Part shown: piece after piece, positions 1 to 9,239 of the stretch
Layout of the letters: each line of letters begins with the position of its first letter
Numbering within the stretch: position 1 is the first letter of the stretch
DNA from: RUG754 sp964345365
GTDB lineage: Bacteria > Bacillota > Clostridia > Peptostreptococcales > Anaerovoracaceae
Assembly: GCA_964345365.1 (NCBI GenBank)
Contig: CAYFQR010000032.1
Coordinates: 1-14,809, forward strand
Direction: 5' to 3'
Length of the DNA stretch: 14,809 bases
Translations under genes and position numbers: made by a program
The notes under the pieces: generated by a model
What the model saw: the letters and a program-made list of their open reading frames with translations, nothing else
Told to the model about the DNA's origin: nothing
Database searches by the model: none

Positions 1-188
1 GTAATAACCGCCTCACCCGTTTTAATCGGGGCGAGTTTATCACAGGCAGCTTGAAGCTGTGCCGCTCCCGCCGCTTTGAAGATAGCTCCACAAACCCCAC
101 CGCCCATTTGCAGGTCGGTGTTGGCAGCGTTGACTATAGCGTCAACTTTCATTTTTGTTATGTCCTGACGGACTATGGTAAATGGCAT
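1..188 (-). CDS. Macro-domain protein, N-terminal part (runs off window)
   Basis: Sixty-two codons are visible before the window edge. The start ATG at 188 follows a GGAGG at 196-200 with a 7-base spacer. The peptide shows the opening of an ADP-ribose-binding macro domain: a QDIT segment near residue 8, NAAN at 20-23, and a glycine loop (MGGGVCGAI) at 28-36. Macro domains bind ADP-ribose or O-acetyl-ADP-ribose, and many hydrolyse ADP-ribosyl bonds. In MacroD-type hydrolases the loop usually reads GGGVDG; here Cys33 sits where the catalytic Asp is expected, so activity may differ or be lost. The gene lies 34 bases after mcrC on the same strand and is probably cotranscribed. The C-terminal part and any fused domain cannot be seen. 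The macro-domain call is secure, the exact function is not. Confidence 0.85.
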   Translation of the reverse strand, partial: MPFTIVRQDITKMKVDAIVNAANTDLQMGGGVCGAIFKAAGAAQLQAACDKLAPIKTGEAVI

Positions 189-222
189 CGTTAATCCTCC
201 AATTCAATTGCTTTATTACATT

Positions 223-1500
223 TCAGCACACCTTCGCTATCAAATTGGTGATAGATTTATCTGCATCTCTTAGATCTATAAAAACAACCTCAACGTTAAC
301 CTTATCTTCTGACGAATACTTAAATTCACTTCTGCTTATTCTATCGGAATGTGGATAAAGTAATAGAATTTTGTCCGCATCATATTTTTTACTGTAAGCA
401 TACATTTGGTACATATCAGATTGAGAGATACCAAAGTTGCGGGAATTATCAGAGAGAAGTTTCCACTTTGTATCCATAACGATTGTACGATCGCTAAACT
501 CTGTAACGATGTCAGGCCGGAGAGCAAAAGCACGGGTAGGGCTATCAAACAGGCTGTATCTGGTATCTTGTGTCCGAAGGTTAGCACGGTCACCGATGTG
601 CCGACGAAACTTTGATGCTACAAAACTCTCAAAAACTTTCTCCATTGGAAACAAGAGCGCTAATGCGACCTCGCTTCCGGCAAAAGCGGTGAAGCTGTTG
701 CCACGTAGGAAAACGCGGCACCAGGAAAGTGCCTTGACATAGTGGCTCATGCTGCGGTCGTTTATGCATTTTGAAAAATCTGATTCGTAGCTTGCGGAAT
801 AATCAACACCTTCAAAAAACATAAGCAAACGGATGGCATCACGACGATTGCGGCTATCAGTTGTCTGTTTCAAAAGAAAACGCAGTGTAGATTTAATTAA
901 CCGATTCTCAGGCCGATTGATACTAAAGTCGTCAAAGCAAACAAAGAATCGGTCTTGATTAATCAGGTTGTACTTGATGTTCTGGGAAGCCAGTAGTTTG
1001 CCTTTATAGAACCGCTCATTAGCCTCGACAGACGTATATGCTGCTTTTAATCCTTGTTTAGTCAGTATGGAAACCTCGTCAAGAAACATCTTGATAAATA
1101 TTTCGAGAAGACTCATCCGATCTGTGTGCAGGTTCGAGATGTTAAAATCCTTAAATGTCACATCTTTGAGTGTTTTTAACATCTCAAGAAAAATCCGTTT
1201 TGTATCACCATCAGAAATATCACCGCTTGCTATCTTTGGTAAAATTTCTATGACCGTCCCATCTGTCATTGTTATTAATCCTACATAGTTACGAGCGGTG
1301 ATAATTTTACCTATACCACGGCGAGCAGACAAGGAGAGCAGTTCGACCGCCTCTGTTTCTGCGTTAGAGGTATTAGCGAGAATAAAAGATTCAAGGGCAT
1401 CAAAGGTTTTTTCCGGTAAACTCTGATAACCACTAAGTGATACGCCTCGTGTAAAACCTCCGTATTCAGTTATAGTGTAGGACTTATTAGAGAAACGCAT
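223..1500 (-). CDS. mcrC: McrC, nuclease subunit of an McrBC-type modified-DNA restriction system
   Basis: This 425-residue protein is the expected partner of the McrB encoded just upstream. McrC proteins supply the endonuclease of McrBC, which cleaves DNA carrying modified cytosines after GTP-driven translocation by McrB. The C-terminal half carries a PD-(D/E)xK core: RPD with Asp330, then the strand VMDTKWK with Asp343 and Lys345, followed by a Q-x3-Y motif near 360-364. The N-terminal part is expected to bind and stimulate the McrB ring. The ATG at 1500 overlaps the mcrB 3' end by 14 bases and has GGGAGG upstream with a 9-base spacer inside mcrB, which suggests translational coupling. No frameshift or missing catalytic residue is seen, so the gene looks functional. 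The modification it recognises cannot be read from this subunit. Confidence 0.93.
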   Translation of the reverse strand: MRFSNKSYTITEYGGFTRGVSLSGYQSLPEKTFDALESFILANTSNAETEAVELLSLSARRGIGKIITARNYVGLITMTDGTVIEILPKIASGDISDGDTKRIFLEMLKTLKDVTFKDFNISNLHTDRMSLLEIFIKMFLDEVSILTKQGLKAAYTSVEANERFYKGKLLASQNIKYNLINQDRFFVCFDDFSINRPENRLIKSTLRFLLKQTTDSRNRRDAIRLLMFFEGVDYSASYESDFSKCINDRSMSHYVKALSWCRVFLRGNSFTAFAGSEVALALLFPMEKVFESFVASKFRRHIGDRANLRTQDTRYSLFDSPTRAFALRPDIVTEFSDRTIVMDTKWKLLSDNSRNFGISQSDMYQMYAYSKKYDADKILLLYPHSDRISRSEFKYSSEDKVNVEVVFIDLRDADKSITNLIAKVC

Positions 1501-4063
1501 AGGCGTCGACCTCCCTTAACGCCGCACTGTTTATCTCGTAGTATTCTGGAAAGTCAATGTCGGCATTCCCGAAAAGCTTTATGGCATCTGCTTTTTTTAC
1601 AATGAATCGCGTACTATCATCCGGCTTCTGGTTATCACCCAACACAAGTTGGATCTTCTCATAATCATCATAGAAGTATTCCTGTAAGAGCGGAATTATC
1701 TCATTCTCAAAGATCGCTGCAAGGCGTTCGATGCTCGGGTCAGTTTTTAGTGATAGGAAATATGAGTGACCAATGGTATGTTCGCGATCGAGCAAAACGG
1801 TGATCCGCTTGTTAAGCGTATCAAGCATTTCAGCAATATCGATCCCATCGACAAGAATATCCTTGAGTATAGCCGATTCTGGAAGCATCTCAACAAAGCT
1901 GAATCGGCGGCGTAGTGCTGCATCAATTCGGGCAATGGAACGATCAGCGGTATTCATCGTACCTATAATATATACATTATCAGGTACACCGAACTTCTGA
2001 CCTGAGTAAGGCAAAGAAGCTCTCAGTTGCTCGCTTGCCCCAATGCGTTTCGTCGGCTCGATGAGAGTTATTAGTTCACCGAATATTTTTGATATATTTC
2101 CTCGGTTAATCTCGTCAATAATAAAGACACGATTGGGAACTTTCATTGTTTGAGTGAACAGGCTAGGTTTTATTTTTTTCAATAACTGAAGCGTATCAGA
2201 AACGGATATTGACAACTTATACACTGACGGTTGCATCATTAGCTTTTCAGAGTTCAGTTCGTAGATATCTTCGTTGATGCCAGTAACAAGCCATTTTACC
2301 TTGCGCAGCCTTTTATAATGGGCATATTCATCGTGCCATTCGGGTTCACCTGTGATAACGCCAATAGCATCTATCGTTTTGTTCGAGTAACACGAAAGAA
2401 CGATGTCACCGATTTGCATTTTATAATAAAAGGCATTTAATATATTTCTCCCGTTATCACCCTTTTCATAGGAGTCTGGCGGCGTTTCACCGTAGCTATC
2501 ATATCCGATGCGAATATGGTTATTTGCGAAACACTCGGTACGGGTTGGGTTATCTCCCGTTCCTTCAAGAGAGACCTTCCACACGGTTGGATTCTTACCA
2601 ATTCCCAAGTCGACATCTGCACCGCTCCCAACAGGCGCTCCTGCTTTGTCACAGAACGCCTTAAAGATCCCGTCATGAACCTCATATTCGATTTCACGAC
2701 CAGATTCGGCTTTATCTTCCGACGAAACAACAGGGCGAATGCCCTCAATGAACTCCTCATATCCGAACGATTGATGAAATGTCGTAAATGCAATGAGCCC
2801 ATCTTCTTTGTACTTTAGATAGCGGGCAAACACTGCATCATAATTCTCTGCTTTCACGTCAACGAAGGGTTTTTCCTCAATGATCGCAACAGCATACAGT
2901 ATGGAACTATATGTCTTGCCGGTGCCTGGTGTTCCATAAAGAATAAGGTTTTTAGGCGTTCTATAGATGCCGGATTGACCAACAGGCGTATTATCCGTAG
3001 TAATGGCTCCAACTGACACGACTGGTGCACCCTTGCTTTGGAGGAAACCGAGGTAGTGTTTTATGCCACTTTTTAAATCATCTCTTTGGACAGACGATTC
3101 AATATCAAAAACAGCTTCCATCTTTGTGTAATCGCCGCCACTGGTTTGGAAATACCCATCGAGGCCTCCGTTCTCAATTGCGGCATTAAGTTCGTCGTAA
3201 ACGGCAACAGCAAATACTGCTCGTCCGTTCTTTAGCTTGGTTTTACCAATAGCGGATGCATAGGAGTTTGCAGAATTAGGTGAGCCACCATTGTTTATAT
3301 ACCATTGTCTAAAGGCTGCTCGCTGCTTTTGCTCATCAGCATCTGAAGTTCCGCTTGAACCAGCCGACGTTTTATCATCTTTCTGTGTCCACGCAGTATA
3401 AGATAACTCGGGAAATGTAAGGTTGGGAGACTGTTCACCAATTTTCGCCTTGAGCGTATCAAGAAAAGCCACATACTCATCTCCAGTGCAGTTGCTGCTC
3501 GGGGCGATTACCCCATATTTTGCAGAAACGTACGCTCGAGAATTACCATCAAGCGGCATAAAGATATTAGGTCTAATCCAGTATAGACCCATAGTGATAT
3601 AAGCTAGACCATTGCCACTAACGGCAATAGCCTTTTCGAAGGCATTTTTAAACTCGTCAGTAAAGCTATTTGTCTCAGCAACCTTTAATGCAAGAATAAA
3701 TAACTCCCATATCTCATCAACGCCTGCAAAGAATGACTTCCTGTTATCGAGAGTGGGTATACCAGCAAACTGCGTCGGAGCAGAAAGTTTAATATCAAAC
3801 GTTTTGGCGAGAACTTTTGCTAGTACAGTGCGATTCGCATCTGTTGTGCCACGATTCATAACGCCAACCACTGAGAATGGGTCAATCTGGTAATGCCGGG
3901 GGCCCCACCAGTCCTCACGCTCGAAATGTAGATATTTCATTAATGGCTGTTCCGACGAGAGATTCTTCATCAGGGCAAAGAGTTGATCCCGCTTATCACT
4001 GTATACAAGCAATTTATCGGCGAATGCCTCATAAAACGGCACCCATTGATATGCATTATCCAT
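1487..4063 (-). CDS. mcrB: McrB, AAA+ GTPase with an EVE-like domain inserted in the motor core
   Basis: The protein has 858 residues from the ATG at 4063. That ATG has AGGAGG 9-10 bases upstream; a GTG at 4072 is in frame but abuts the same site and is less likely. Layout: residues 1-230 are an unrecognised N-terminal domain, probably the target reader; 250-342 are a helical segment that loosely resembles a SAM-like DNA-binding fold; 370-445 begin the AAA+ core with Walker A GTPGTGKT at 377-384. An EVE/PUA-like block at about 490-637 includes GDIVLSCYS. The core then resumes with Walker B (IIDEINRG, Asp650-Glu651), the McrB-specific GTP motif MNTADRS near 703, and RRRF at about 718. These motifs align closely with E. 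coli McrB, which uses GTP to translocate DNA for McrC. EVE domains are known readers of modified bases. The gene overlaps mcrC and follows the hsdR remnant by 33 bases. Confidence 0.93.
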   Translation of the reverse strand: MDNAYQWVPFYEAFADKLLVYSDKRDQLFALMKNLSSEQPLMKYLHFEREDWWGPRHYQIDPFSVVGVMNRGTTDANRTVLAKVLAKTFDIKLSAPTQFAGIPTLDNRKSFFAGVDEIWELFILALKVAETNSFTDEFKNAFEKAIAVSGNGLAYITMGLYWIRPNIFMPLDGNSRAYVSAKYGVIAPSSNCTGDEYVAFLDTLKAKIGEQSPNLTFPELSYTAWTQKDDKTSAGSSGTSDADEQKQRAAFRQWYINNGGSPNSANSYASAIGKTKLKNGRAVFAVAVYDELNAAIENGGLDGYFQTSGGDYTKMEAVFDIESSVQRDDLKSGIKHYLGFLQSKGAPVVSVGAITTDNTPVGQSGIYRTPKNLILYGTPGTGKTYSSILYAVAIIEEKPFVDVKAENYDAVFARYLKYKEDGLIAFTTFHQSFGYEEFIEGIRPVVSSEDKAESGREIEYEVHDGIFKAFCDKAGAPVGSGADVDLGIGKNPTVWKVSLEGTGDNPTRTECFANNHIRIGYDSYGETPPDSYEKGDNGRNILNAFYYKMQIGDIVLSCYSNKTIDAIGVITGEPEWHDEYAHYKRLRKVKWLVTGINEDIYELNSEKLMMQPSVYKLSISVSDTLQLLKKIKPSLFTQTMKVPNRVFIIDEINRGNISKIFGELITLIEPTKRIGASEQLRASLPYSGQKFGVPDNVYIIGTMNTADRSIARIDAALRRRFSFVEMLPESAILKDILVDGIDIAEMLDTLNKRITVLLDREHTIGHSYFLSLKTDPSIERLAAIFENEIIPLLQEYFYDDYEKIQLVLGDNQKPDDSTRFIVKKADAIKLFGNADIDFPEYYEINSAALREVDAYAFL

Positions 4064-4096
4064 GATTGTCACCCTCCTTAGTTATCAAACTTCGAC

Positions 4097-6170
4097 CTAT
4101 ATTTTTGAGAGCCGCGCATGAACAAGCGGCAGCAATATTTTATCTATTTCTGTTCTGAATTCTTCGTCTTCTAGATACCGTTCGCAGAATTTAGTGTTCT
4201 CTGCCATACGGGAAAGTACAACATCCATAATATTGTTGTCATAGATTATTTTAAAGAGATCGAGCGGATTTTTGGCTCGAAGAACCATTTCCTCGTTGCT
4301 TGCCATGTCCTGCACAAACTGCTCTAGCACCTTATCCATCTCGGTAAAGTTGGTGCCAAGCCTCTCATTTAGTTTCTGGATAATCTCTGATAGCTTTTCT
4401 TTCTCGTCCTCAAGAGGTAGCCCTGTGCCGGAGGTCTTACCGTATAATACTCCGTCCTCTTTTACAAGCTCAATAGTACCTTCATATGACTTTTGGAGGC
4501 GATAGTATTGCAATAATACTTCGTTATCGAGGTTCGGTGTTCGCTCACCAGCATCCCTCGGTAGCTTACGAATCAATGCCTTAGCGTAGGCATAGAACTT
4601 ATGAAGTTTCTCGTCCCCAAGCTTGATAATATGTGTAAGAAATGAATACAGGCGGATAAACTTTGCAAGTGCACACTTGAAATCCATCTTGTCCTGTTCC
4701 TCTGTAAGAGCATTGTAGCGGTCAACGGCTGGATCTATGAAAGAATTTAGCTTCGCTAAGTCGATATTTCCCTGATTTTTCGTTTCCTTAAAGAACACCT
4801 TTGCAAAAGCCTCAATTTCGCTATCCAGATAGAGCATAAAGCTGTCAAGGACATTCTTGATATCGTAAATGGTATTCGGATCGGTCGTTTCAGAAACGCC
4901 GGTCTCCTGATAATAGTCTTGAAACGCCTTTTCAATGTCCTCACGGGAATTTACGAAATCCAGAATAAAGGTTTCCGTCTTGCCTGGATAAGTGCGATTA
5001 ACGCGGGAGAGTGTCTGCACAGCCTTTACGCCGGACAGTTTCTTGTCTACATACATCGTCTGTAGGAGTGGTTGGTCAAAGCCAGTTTGGTATTTTTCAG
5101 CTACAAGCAAAAGTTGATATTCAACCGAATCGAACTTCTCCACCATTTCAGAATCGGGAAAATTATTCAGATTGGATTCTGTATATTCCTTCATCTCTCC
5201 GGTTACGTTGTCTTTAACCATGCCGGAAAATGCGACCAATACACCAAGATCCGTGTAACCCATCTTTTTGATGTATTTCTGAAACTCAAAATAATAACGC
5301 ACTGCATGTAACCGTGAGCCTGTCACAAGCATCGCTTTTGCCTTGCCACCAATGCGATGCTGAACCTGACTACGAAAATGTTCAATAATGACCTCAGTCT
5401 TTTGAGCAAGGTTGTGTGGATGAAGCCCCATATATTTGCCAAGAGCTTTATTTGCCTGACCTTTCGAATAAACGGGATCATCAGCAACTTTCTTACCAAT
5501 CTGAAAATAAGTATCATATGTCGTGTAATTTTCAAGAACATTGAAAATAAAACCTTCCTCGATAGCCTGCCGCATACTGTAAACATGGAATGGCTCCGGC
5601 TTCCCGTTATCTGCTTTTGTGCCGAAGATTTCAAGCGTCTTTTGCTTTGGCGTGGCAGTAAATGCAAAGAATGATAGGTTCTGCTGTTGTCCGTGTGTAG
5701 CCATTTCAGCTGCAATTTCCTCGTCAGTATCCTTTTCCTCGGCTTCAGCTTTCGCTTCTTCAACGGCATATTCGTGCAATTTCTTTTCGATGGCATCTTC
5801 ACCCTGCGCAGAAATATCAGCCAAGACTTCTTTTAGGTGTTCACTTGTTTTGCCTGTTTGAGAGGAATGTGCTTCGTCTACGATGATGGCAAATCGTCTA
5901 CCTTCTGTTGCTACTCTCTGTACGTCGACAAACGGAAACTTCTGTAAAGTGCAGACAATGATTCTGTCACCCTTTTCGAGTGATGTGGTTAGTTGTTTTG
6001 CATTCTTGTCCACACGCACGACCACACCCGGCTTGTGTTCCATATTATAAATATCCCGCTGAAGCTGTTTGTCGAGAACGCGACGATCAGTGATAACGAT
6101 AATGCTATGGAATATTGATTCGTCGTTTGCATCGTGCAGGTTCGTCAAGTGGTGGGCAAGCCATGCGATT
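4097..6170 (-). pseudogene. hsdR: Type I restriction enzyme R subunit (HsdR), C-terminal part only
   Basis: About 690 codons of HsdR are open without a stop, but homology begins abruptly at IAWLAH (about 6169). In this HsdR clade that lies just after the Walker A loop (family pattern SGKSNSIAWLAH). The N-terminal PD-(D/E)xK nuclease and the ATP-binding P-loop, normally about 300 residues, are therefore absent. Remaining helicase features are intact: IIVDEAHSSQTG (DEAD-like box, around 5878), FTATPKQK, the segment AEKYQTGFDQPL, and QTLSRVNR (motif VI). No convincing start codon or ribosome binding site exists for the fragment; the only longer start in frame is a TTG at 6247 inside the adjacent unrelated gene. 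No hsdM or hsdS is nearby. The fragment should not translocate or cut DNA. It heads the operon with mcrB. It could be a true deletion remnant or half of an assembly chimera. Confidence 0.88.
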
Positions 6171-6959
6171 CTTTGTAGATATATCAAAAAATCTATCTTC
6201 AAGAGCTTCACCACAATCATTATAATCAAATATGTATGTGTCGTCAAACTCGTCCCTTGTGATTGTTACAACATTGTTATCATCTTTCGCAAAAGTCATC
6301 TCATGTGATATGCCATATCCCATTCTATCCACCAAATCAGAGCCTTCTGATGTATAGTATATCCATGTCCATTCATATACATCTGCAGAATACTGTTTTC
6401 TTCCTTCAGAATCAGGAAGTTCTTTAAATTCTTCAACATTGGTGTAAACCTCTGCATCTGTCACTTCAATATCATACAATCTTTCAAGTGCTCCTCGCAT
6501 ATCTACTCTTCTTATTTCAAGACTTCTCAATTCTTTGTTTGAGGGTTCTATGCAACTTAAAAATTGTTTTTTGATTTTTTGACTATCGCTTTTCTCCTGT
6601 GTAAGACTGCTATGTCTTATACTAAAATAGTCATTCAATGCATTTTTTACCGACTCCTCAGTTATCTCTACCGCAGGTTTAACATTCACAGAGTAGTTAT
6701 CCTCTATCCCTATAATGCTATTAAAAGTGTCTTCATTTTCGAGTGTGGATTTTTCGTTTTCGTCGCAATATTTTTCAAGCATTTCCTGTTCACAAGGCGT
6801 AACCTCGATAAGTTTAATGCCCGACCGGTCGTCAACATCAGAAAACGCAAACGAATGCGATGCGGCTAACGATGCAACAATCGCAAGAACAAGACAAATT
6901 CTTGCGGTTCTTTTTACGAGTTGCTTGTTTTTACCTAAACTAAGGTATTTTTTGCACAT
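6105..6959 (-). pseudogene. Secreted protein of unknown function, 3' end lost at the hsdR junction
   Basis: The open frame has 284 codons from an ATG at 6959; its ribosome binding site (AGAG, close to the ATG) is weak. The N-terminus is a classic signal peptide: a Lys/Arg-rich stretch to residue 20, a hydrophobic core near 21-34, and Ala-rich residues up to about 39. Residues 40-260 are acidic and polar, with no motif I can name. The spacing of SIRHSSLT, YTNVEEF and YEWTWIYY recalls the leader region of clostridial secreted proteins that end in an amidase-like domain, but this is memory, not proof. From about residue 262 the frame reads out-of-phase hsdR sequence and ends inside it, so the natural C-terminus is missing. 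The gene follows rdgB by about 154 bases and is more AT-rich than the one-carbon genes. Confidence 0.6.
6165..6180. other. Breakpoint joining secreted-protein gene to hsdR remnant
   Basis: On the minus strand, secreted-protein coding sequence stops making sense at about 6177 and HsdR homology starts at about 6169. Both genes are truncated at this point, one at its 3' end and the other at its 5' end. I see no insertion sequence end, target-site duplication, tRNA or integrase next to it. A deletion, an illegitimate recombination or a mis-join of two contigs would each give this pattern. Confidence 0.75.
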
Positions 6960-7026
6960 TCTCTAAACATTAAAAATATTAAAATAAGAACAAAAATGCA
7001 CACAGGCTATTAGCATAAAACCACAA

Positions 7027-7068
7027 AGGCTGTGCATCTGCAATTTTCATCGCATAATGCAACAGCCT
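7027..7068 (-). terminator. Stem-loop after rdgB, probable terminator
   Basis: About 45 bases past the rdgB stop, transcript-sense sequence has arm AGGCTGTTGCAT and arm ATGCACAGCCT. They pair over 11 base pairs with one bulged T around an 18-19 base loop. The following tract is only moderately T-rich (TTTGTGGTTTT), so termination may be inefficient. The distal arm could instead pair with a downstream TGTGCA near 6998-7003, which precedes a better T-rich run. Confidence 0.5.
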
Positions 7069-7113
7069 CTTAATTTAGGTCTATTTTACTTTTTTTAATC
7101 AACTTAGCCGGTA

Positions 7114-7713
7114 TTACTCCCCTTCGAGCAGCCTTCTCAATTCTTCGAGGGCTCTTGCTCTGTGGCTTACGGTGTTTTTTATCTCGGGTCCGAGTTCTCC
7201 GAATGTTTCTGTGAATCCGTCAGCTATAAATATAGGGTCATAGCCGAATCCCTTATCGCCCTTCATTTCTTCCGTGATATGGCCGTGGCACTCGCCTTTC
7301 GCGACGATTGTCTTGCCTTCCGGATATATGAGCGTGATTACGGTCGTGAAGTGAGCCTTTCTCTCGGGCCCGGGAACGCCGCTGAGAAGCCGTAGAAGCT
7401 TATGGCAGTTATCGAGGTCGCTGCAATTCTCGCCCGCGAATCTCGAGCTGTGCACTCCGGGAGCTCCGCCCAGGCAGTCGACCATCAGCCCCGAATCGTC
7501 CGCCATCGTAGGCATGCCCGTGAGCTTCATTATCTCATAGGCTTTTTTGTATGAGTTTTCTTCTAAGGTTTCTCCGTCCTCGACCACATCAAAATCTCGA
7601 GGCACTCCCGCCCCGTCCCTCGTCACAATCTCCATGTCGAGAAGCTTTGCTATGCTCTCGAACTCCTTGAGTTTGCCGGCATTATGTGTGGATAATACAA
7701 TCTTACAGTTCAT
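7114..7713 (-). CDS. rdgB: XTP/dITP diphosphatase (non-canonical purine NTP pyrophosphatase)
   Basis: This 199-residue protein matches the Ham1/RdgB family over its full usual length. It hydrolyses dITP, ITP and XTP to monophosphates, keeping deaminated purines out of nucleic acids. Recognisable elements are the N-terminal STHNAGKLKEF phosphate-binding segment (residues 8-18), the central ADDSGLMVDCLGGAPGVHSSRFAG block (from about 71, with the catalytic Asp), the GFGYDPIF segment near 157, and NTVSHRARAL near the C-terminus. The ATG at 7713 overlaps the upstream carboxypeptidase gene by 11 bases, so the two are probably translated in a coupled way. It is the last gene of the one-carbon cluster and is followed by a stem-loop. 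No role in folate chemistry is implied; pairing with the peptidase is probably incidental operon structure. Confidence 0.95.
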   Translation of the reverse strand: MNCKIVLSTHNAGKLKEFESIAKLLDMEIVTRDGAGVPRDFDVVEDGETLEENSYKKAYEIMKLTGMPTMADDSGLMVDCLGGAPGVHSSRFAGENCSDLDNCHKLLRLLSGVPGPERKAHFTTVITLIYPEGKTIVAKGECHGHITEEMKGDKGFGYDPIFIADGFTETFGELGPEIKNTVSHRARALEELRRLLEGE

Positions 7714-9211
7714 AAATCTTCGTATACTTCTCTGTCAGGTAATCGACGAAATACTGCGCGTCGAACTTGCCGCAGGCGTTTTCGAACAGTTCTTTCGGTT
7801 TATAGTACGAAGCATGGCGGTGGATATGCTCTTTGAGCCATGCGGTAACTTTATCGAGGTCGCCTTTCGATACACTCTCCCAGAGGCCCGGAACATCCTT
7901 CTCCATGATGCTGAGCATCTGCGCACCGTATGCGGAGCCGAGTGCATAAGTCGGGAAATAGCCGAATGAACCGCCTGACCAATGCGTATCCTGAAGACAG
8001 CCCTCGGTGTAGTTTCTCGGACGAACCCCTAAATATTCCTCGTACAAGTCATCCCACACCTTAGGTACATCCTTGACCGCGAGGCTTCCGTCTATCAACT
8101 TCTTTTCGATTTCATATCTTATCATTATATGGAATGCGTATGTGAGCTCGTCAGCCTCTACCCTTATAAGTGACGGCTCTGCCTTGTTCACGGCTTTCCA
8201 GAACATCTCGTGTGTCACATCCTTAAGCTGCTCAGGGAAAAACTTTTTCGCACATTCGAGCAGCACGCCGGTGAACTCGTATGAGCGTCCGATTATATTC
8301 TCATAGAATCTGCTCTGGCTCTCGTGTATTCCCATCGAAACACCGCCCGAAAAAATTGTCCGGTTGTACTTGTCCTCTGCGTTGAGTTCATACATGGCGT
8401 GACCGCCCTCGTGAAGCACGGAAAAAAGTGAGCTTTCGAGCGCGTTCTCATAAAAATGTGTCGTGATTCTTACGTCTTTATTGTTGAAGTTGGTGGTAAA
8501 CGGATGCTCCGTCTCACCGAGTATGAGCCTATTCCTGTCAAGCCCCATAATGTCCATTACGGCATAAGAAAAAGCCCTCTGCACTTCTGCCGGATAATTC
8601 TTCCTGAAAAAGCTGTCATCAACCTGTTTTTTCTTTGCAATCTTCTCCACTAAGGGTTTGATTCCGCTGCCGAGTTTCGCAAAAAACTCGTCCAGCGTAG
8701 CCATATTCATGCCCTCTTCATATTGGTCTATCAGAGCATCATAAGGCGCTAAATCAAGGTTATAGTAGCCTGCGAATCTGATATTTGTCGCAACTATCTT
8801 CTCAAGATACGGCGCAAATAATTCAAAATCGTTGCTCAGCTTCGCCTTTCTCCATGCTACCTGCGCAGCATCTACAAGGACTATGAACTCGACATATTCA
8901 TCCTGAGGTATGGCTGAGATTTCCTTGATTCCTTTATGGATGAGCTTCGCTTCTCTCTTTTCGTAGTCATCAAGACTGTCCTCGTTTGCCAAGAGCTCTT
9001 CAACTGCCGATTTCAGCTTTTCATCGGTCATCAGCTCGTAGTCAAGCCCTCCGAGCATGCCCATCGTATGCCCTCTGCCTTCGCCGGATTCCTCCGGTGC
9101 GACGGTTTCCTGGTCGTACTGCATTATGCCCATCGCATGAGAAAAAGCGTCGTGTTTCGCCTCAGCATCCCTTAATATTTTTAATAATTCTTCTTTTCTT
9201 TCCGGTTTCAT
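7703..9211 (-). CDS. M32-family metallocarboxypeptidase (carboxypeptidase Taq type)
   Basis: The 502-residue product from the ATG at 9211 is a full-length M32 peptidase, a cytoplasmic zinc enzyme that removes C-terminal residues from peptides. The zinc site HEGGH lies at about 267-271, with the downstream HESQSRFYEN segment (about 296-305) providing the third ligand Glu. The family markers EHPFTT (near 235) and VEADELTYAFHIMIRYE are also present. I chose the ATG at 9211 because GAGAGG precedes it by 5 bases; an in-frame GTG at 9217 overlaps that ribosome binding site. The gap to the upstream fusion gene is 28 bases of mostly A/T, enough for a weak promoter but consistent with cotranscription. 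No missing residues or frame disruption are seen. Confidence 0.95.
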   Translation of the reverse strand: MKPERKEELLKILRDAEAKHDAFSHAMGIMQYDQETVAPEESGEGRGHTMGMLGGLDYELMTDEKLKSAVEELLANEDSLDDYEKREAKLIHKGIKEISAIPQDEYVEFIVLVDAAQVAWRKAKLSNDFELFAPYLEKIVATNIRFAGYYNLDLAPYDALIDQYEEGMNMATLDEFFAKLGSGIKPLVEKIAKKKQVDDSFFRKNYPAEVQRAFSYAVMDIMGLDRNRLILGETEHPFTTNFNNKDVRITTHFYENALESSLFSVLHEGGHAMYELNAEDKYNRTIFSGGVSMGIHESQSRFYENIIGRSYEFTGVLLECAKKFFPEQLKDVTHEMFWKAVNKAEPSLIRVEADELTYAFHIMIRYEIEKKLIDGSLAVKDVPKVWDDLYEEYLGVRPRNYTEGCLQDTHWSGGSFGYFPTYALGSAYGAQMLSIMEKDVPGLWESVSKGDLDKVTAWLKEHIHRHASYYKPKELFENACGKFDAQYFVDYLTEKYTKIYEL

Positions 9212-9239
9212 AAACACCTCTCTATATAATATTATATTT

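Noticed and set aside
4064..4072. GTG at 4072 as the mcrB start
   Set aside because: It directly abuts the AGGAGG site; the ATG at 4063 has normal spacing.
6171..6247. Extension of the HsdR frame up to a TTG at 6247 as its true start
   Set aside because: The added residues are out-of-phase secreted-protein sequence, with no ribosome binding site and no HsdR similarity.
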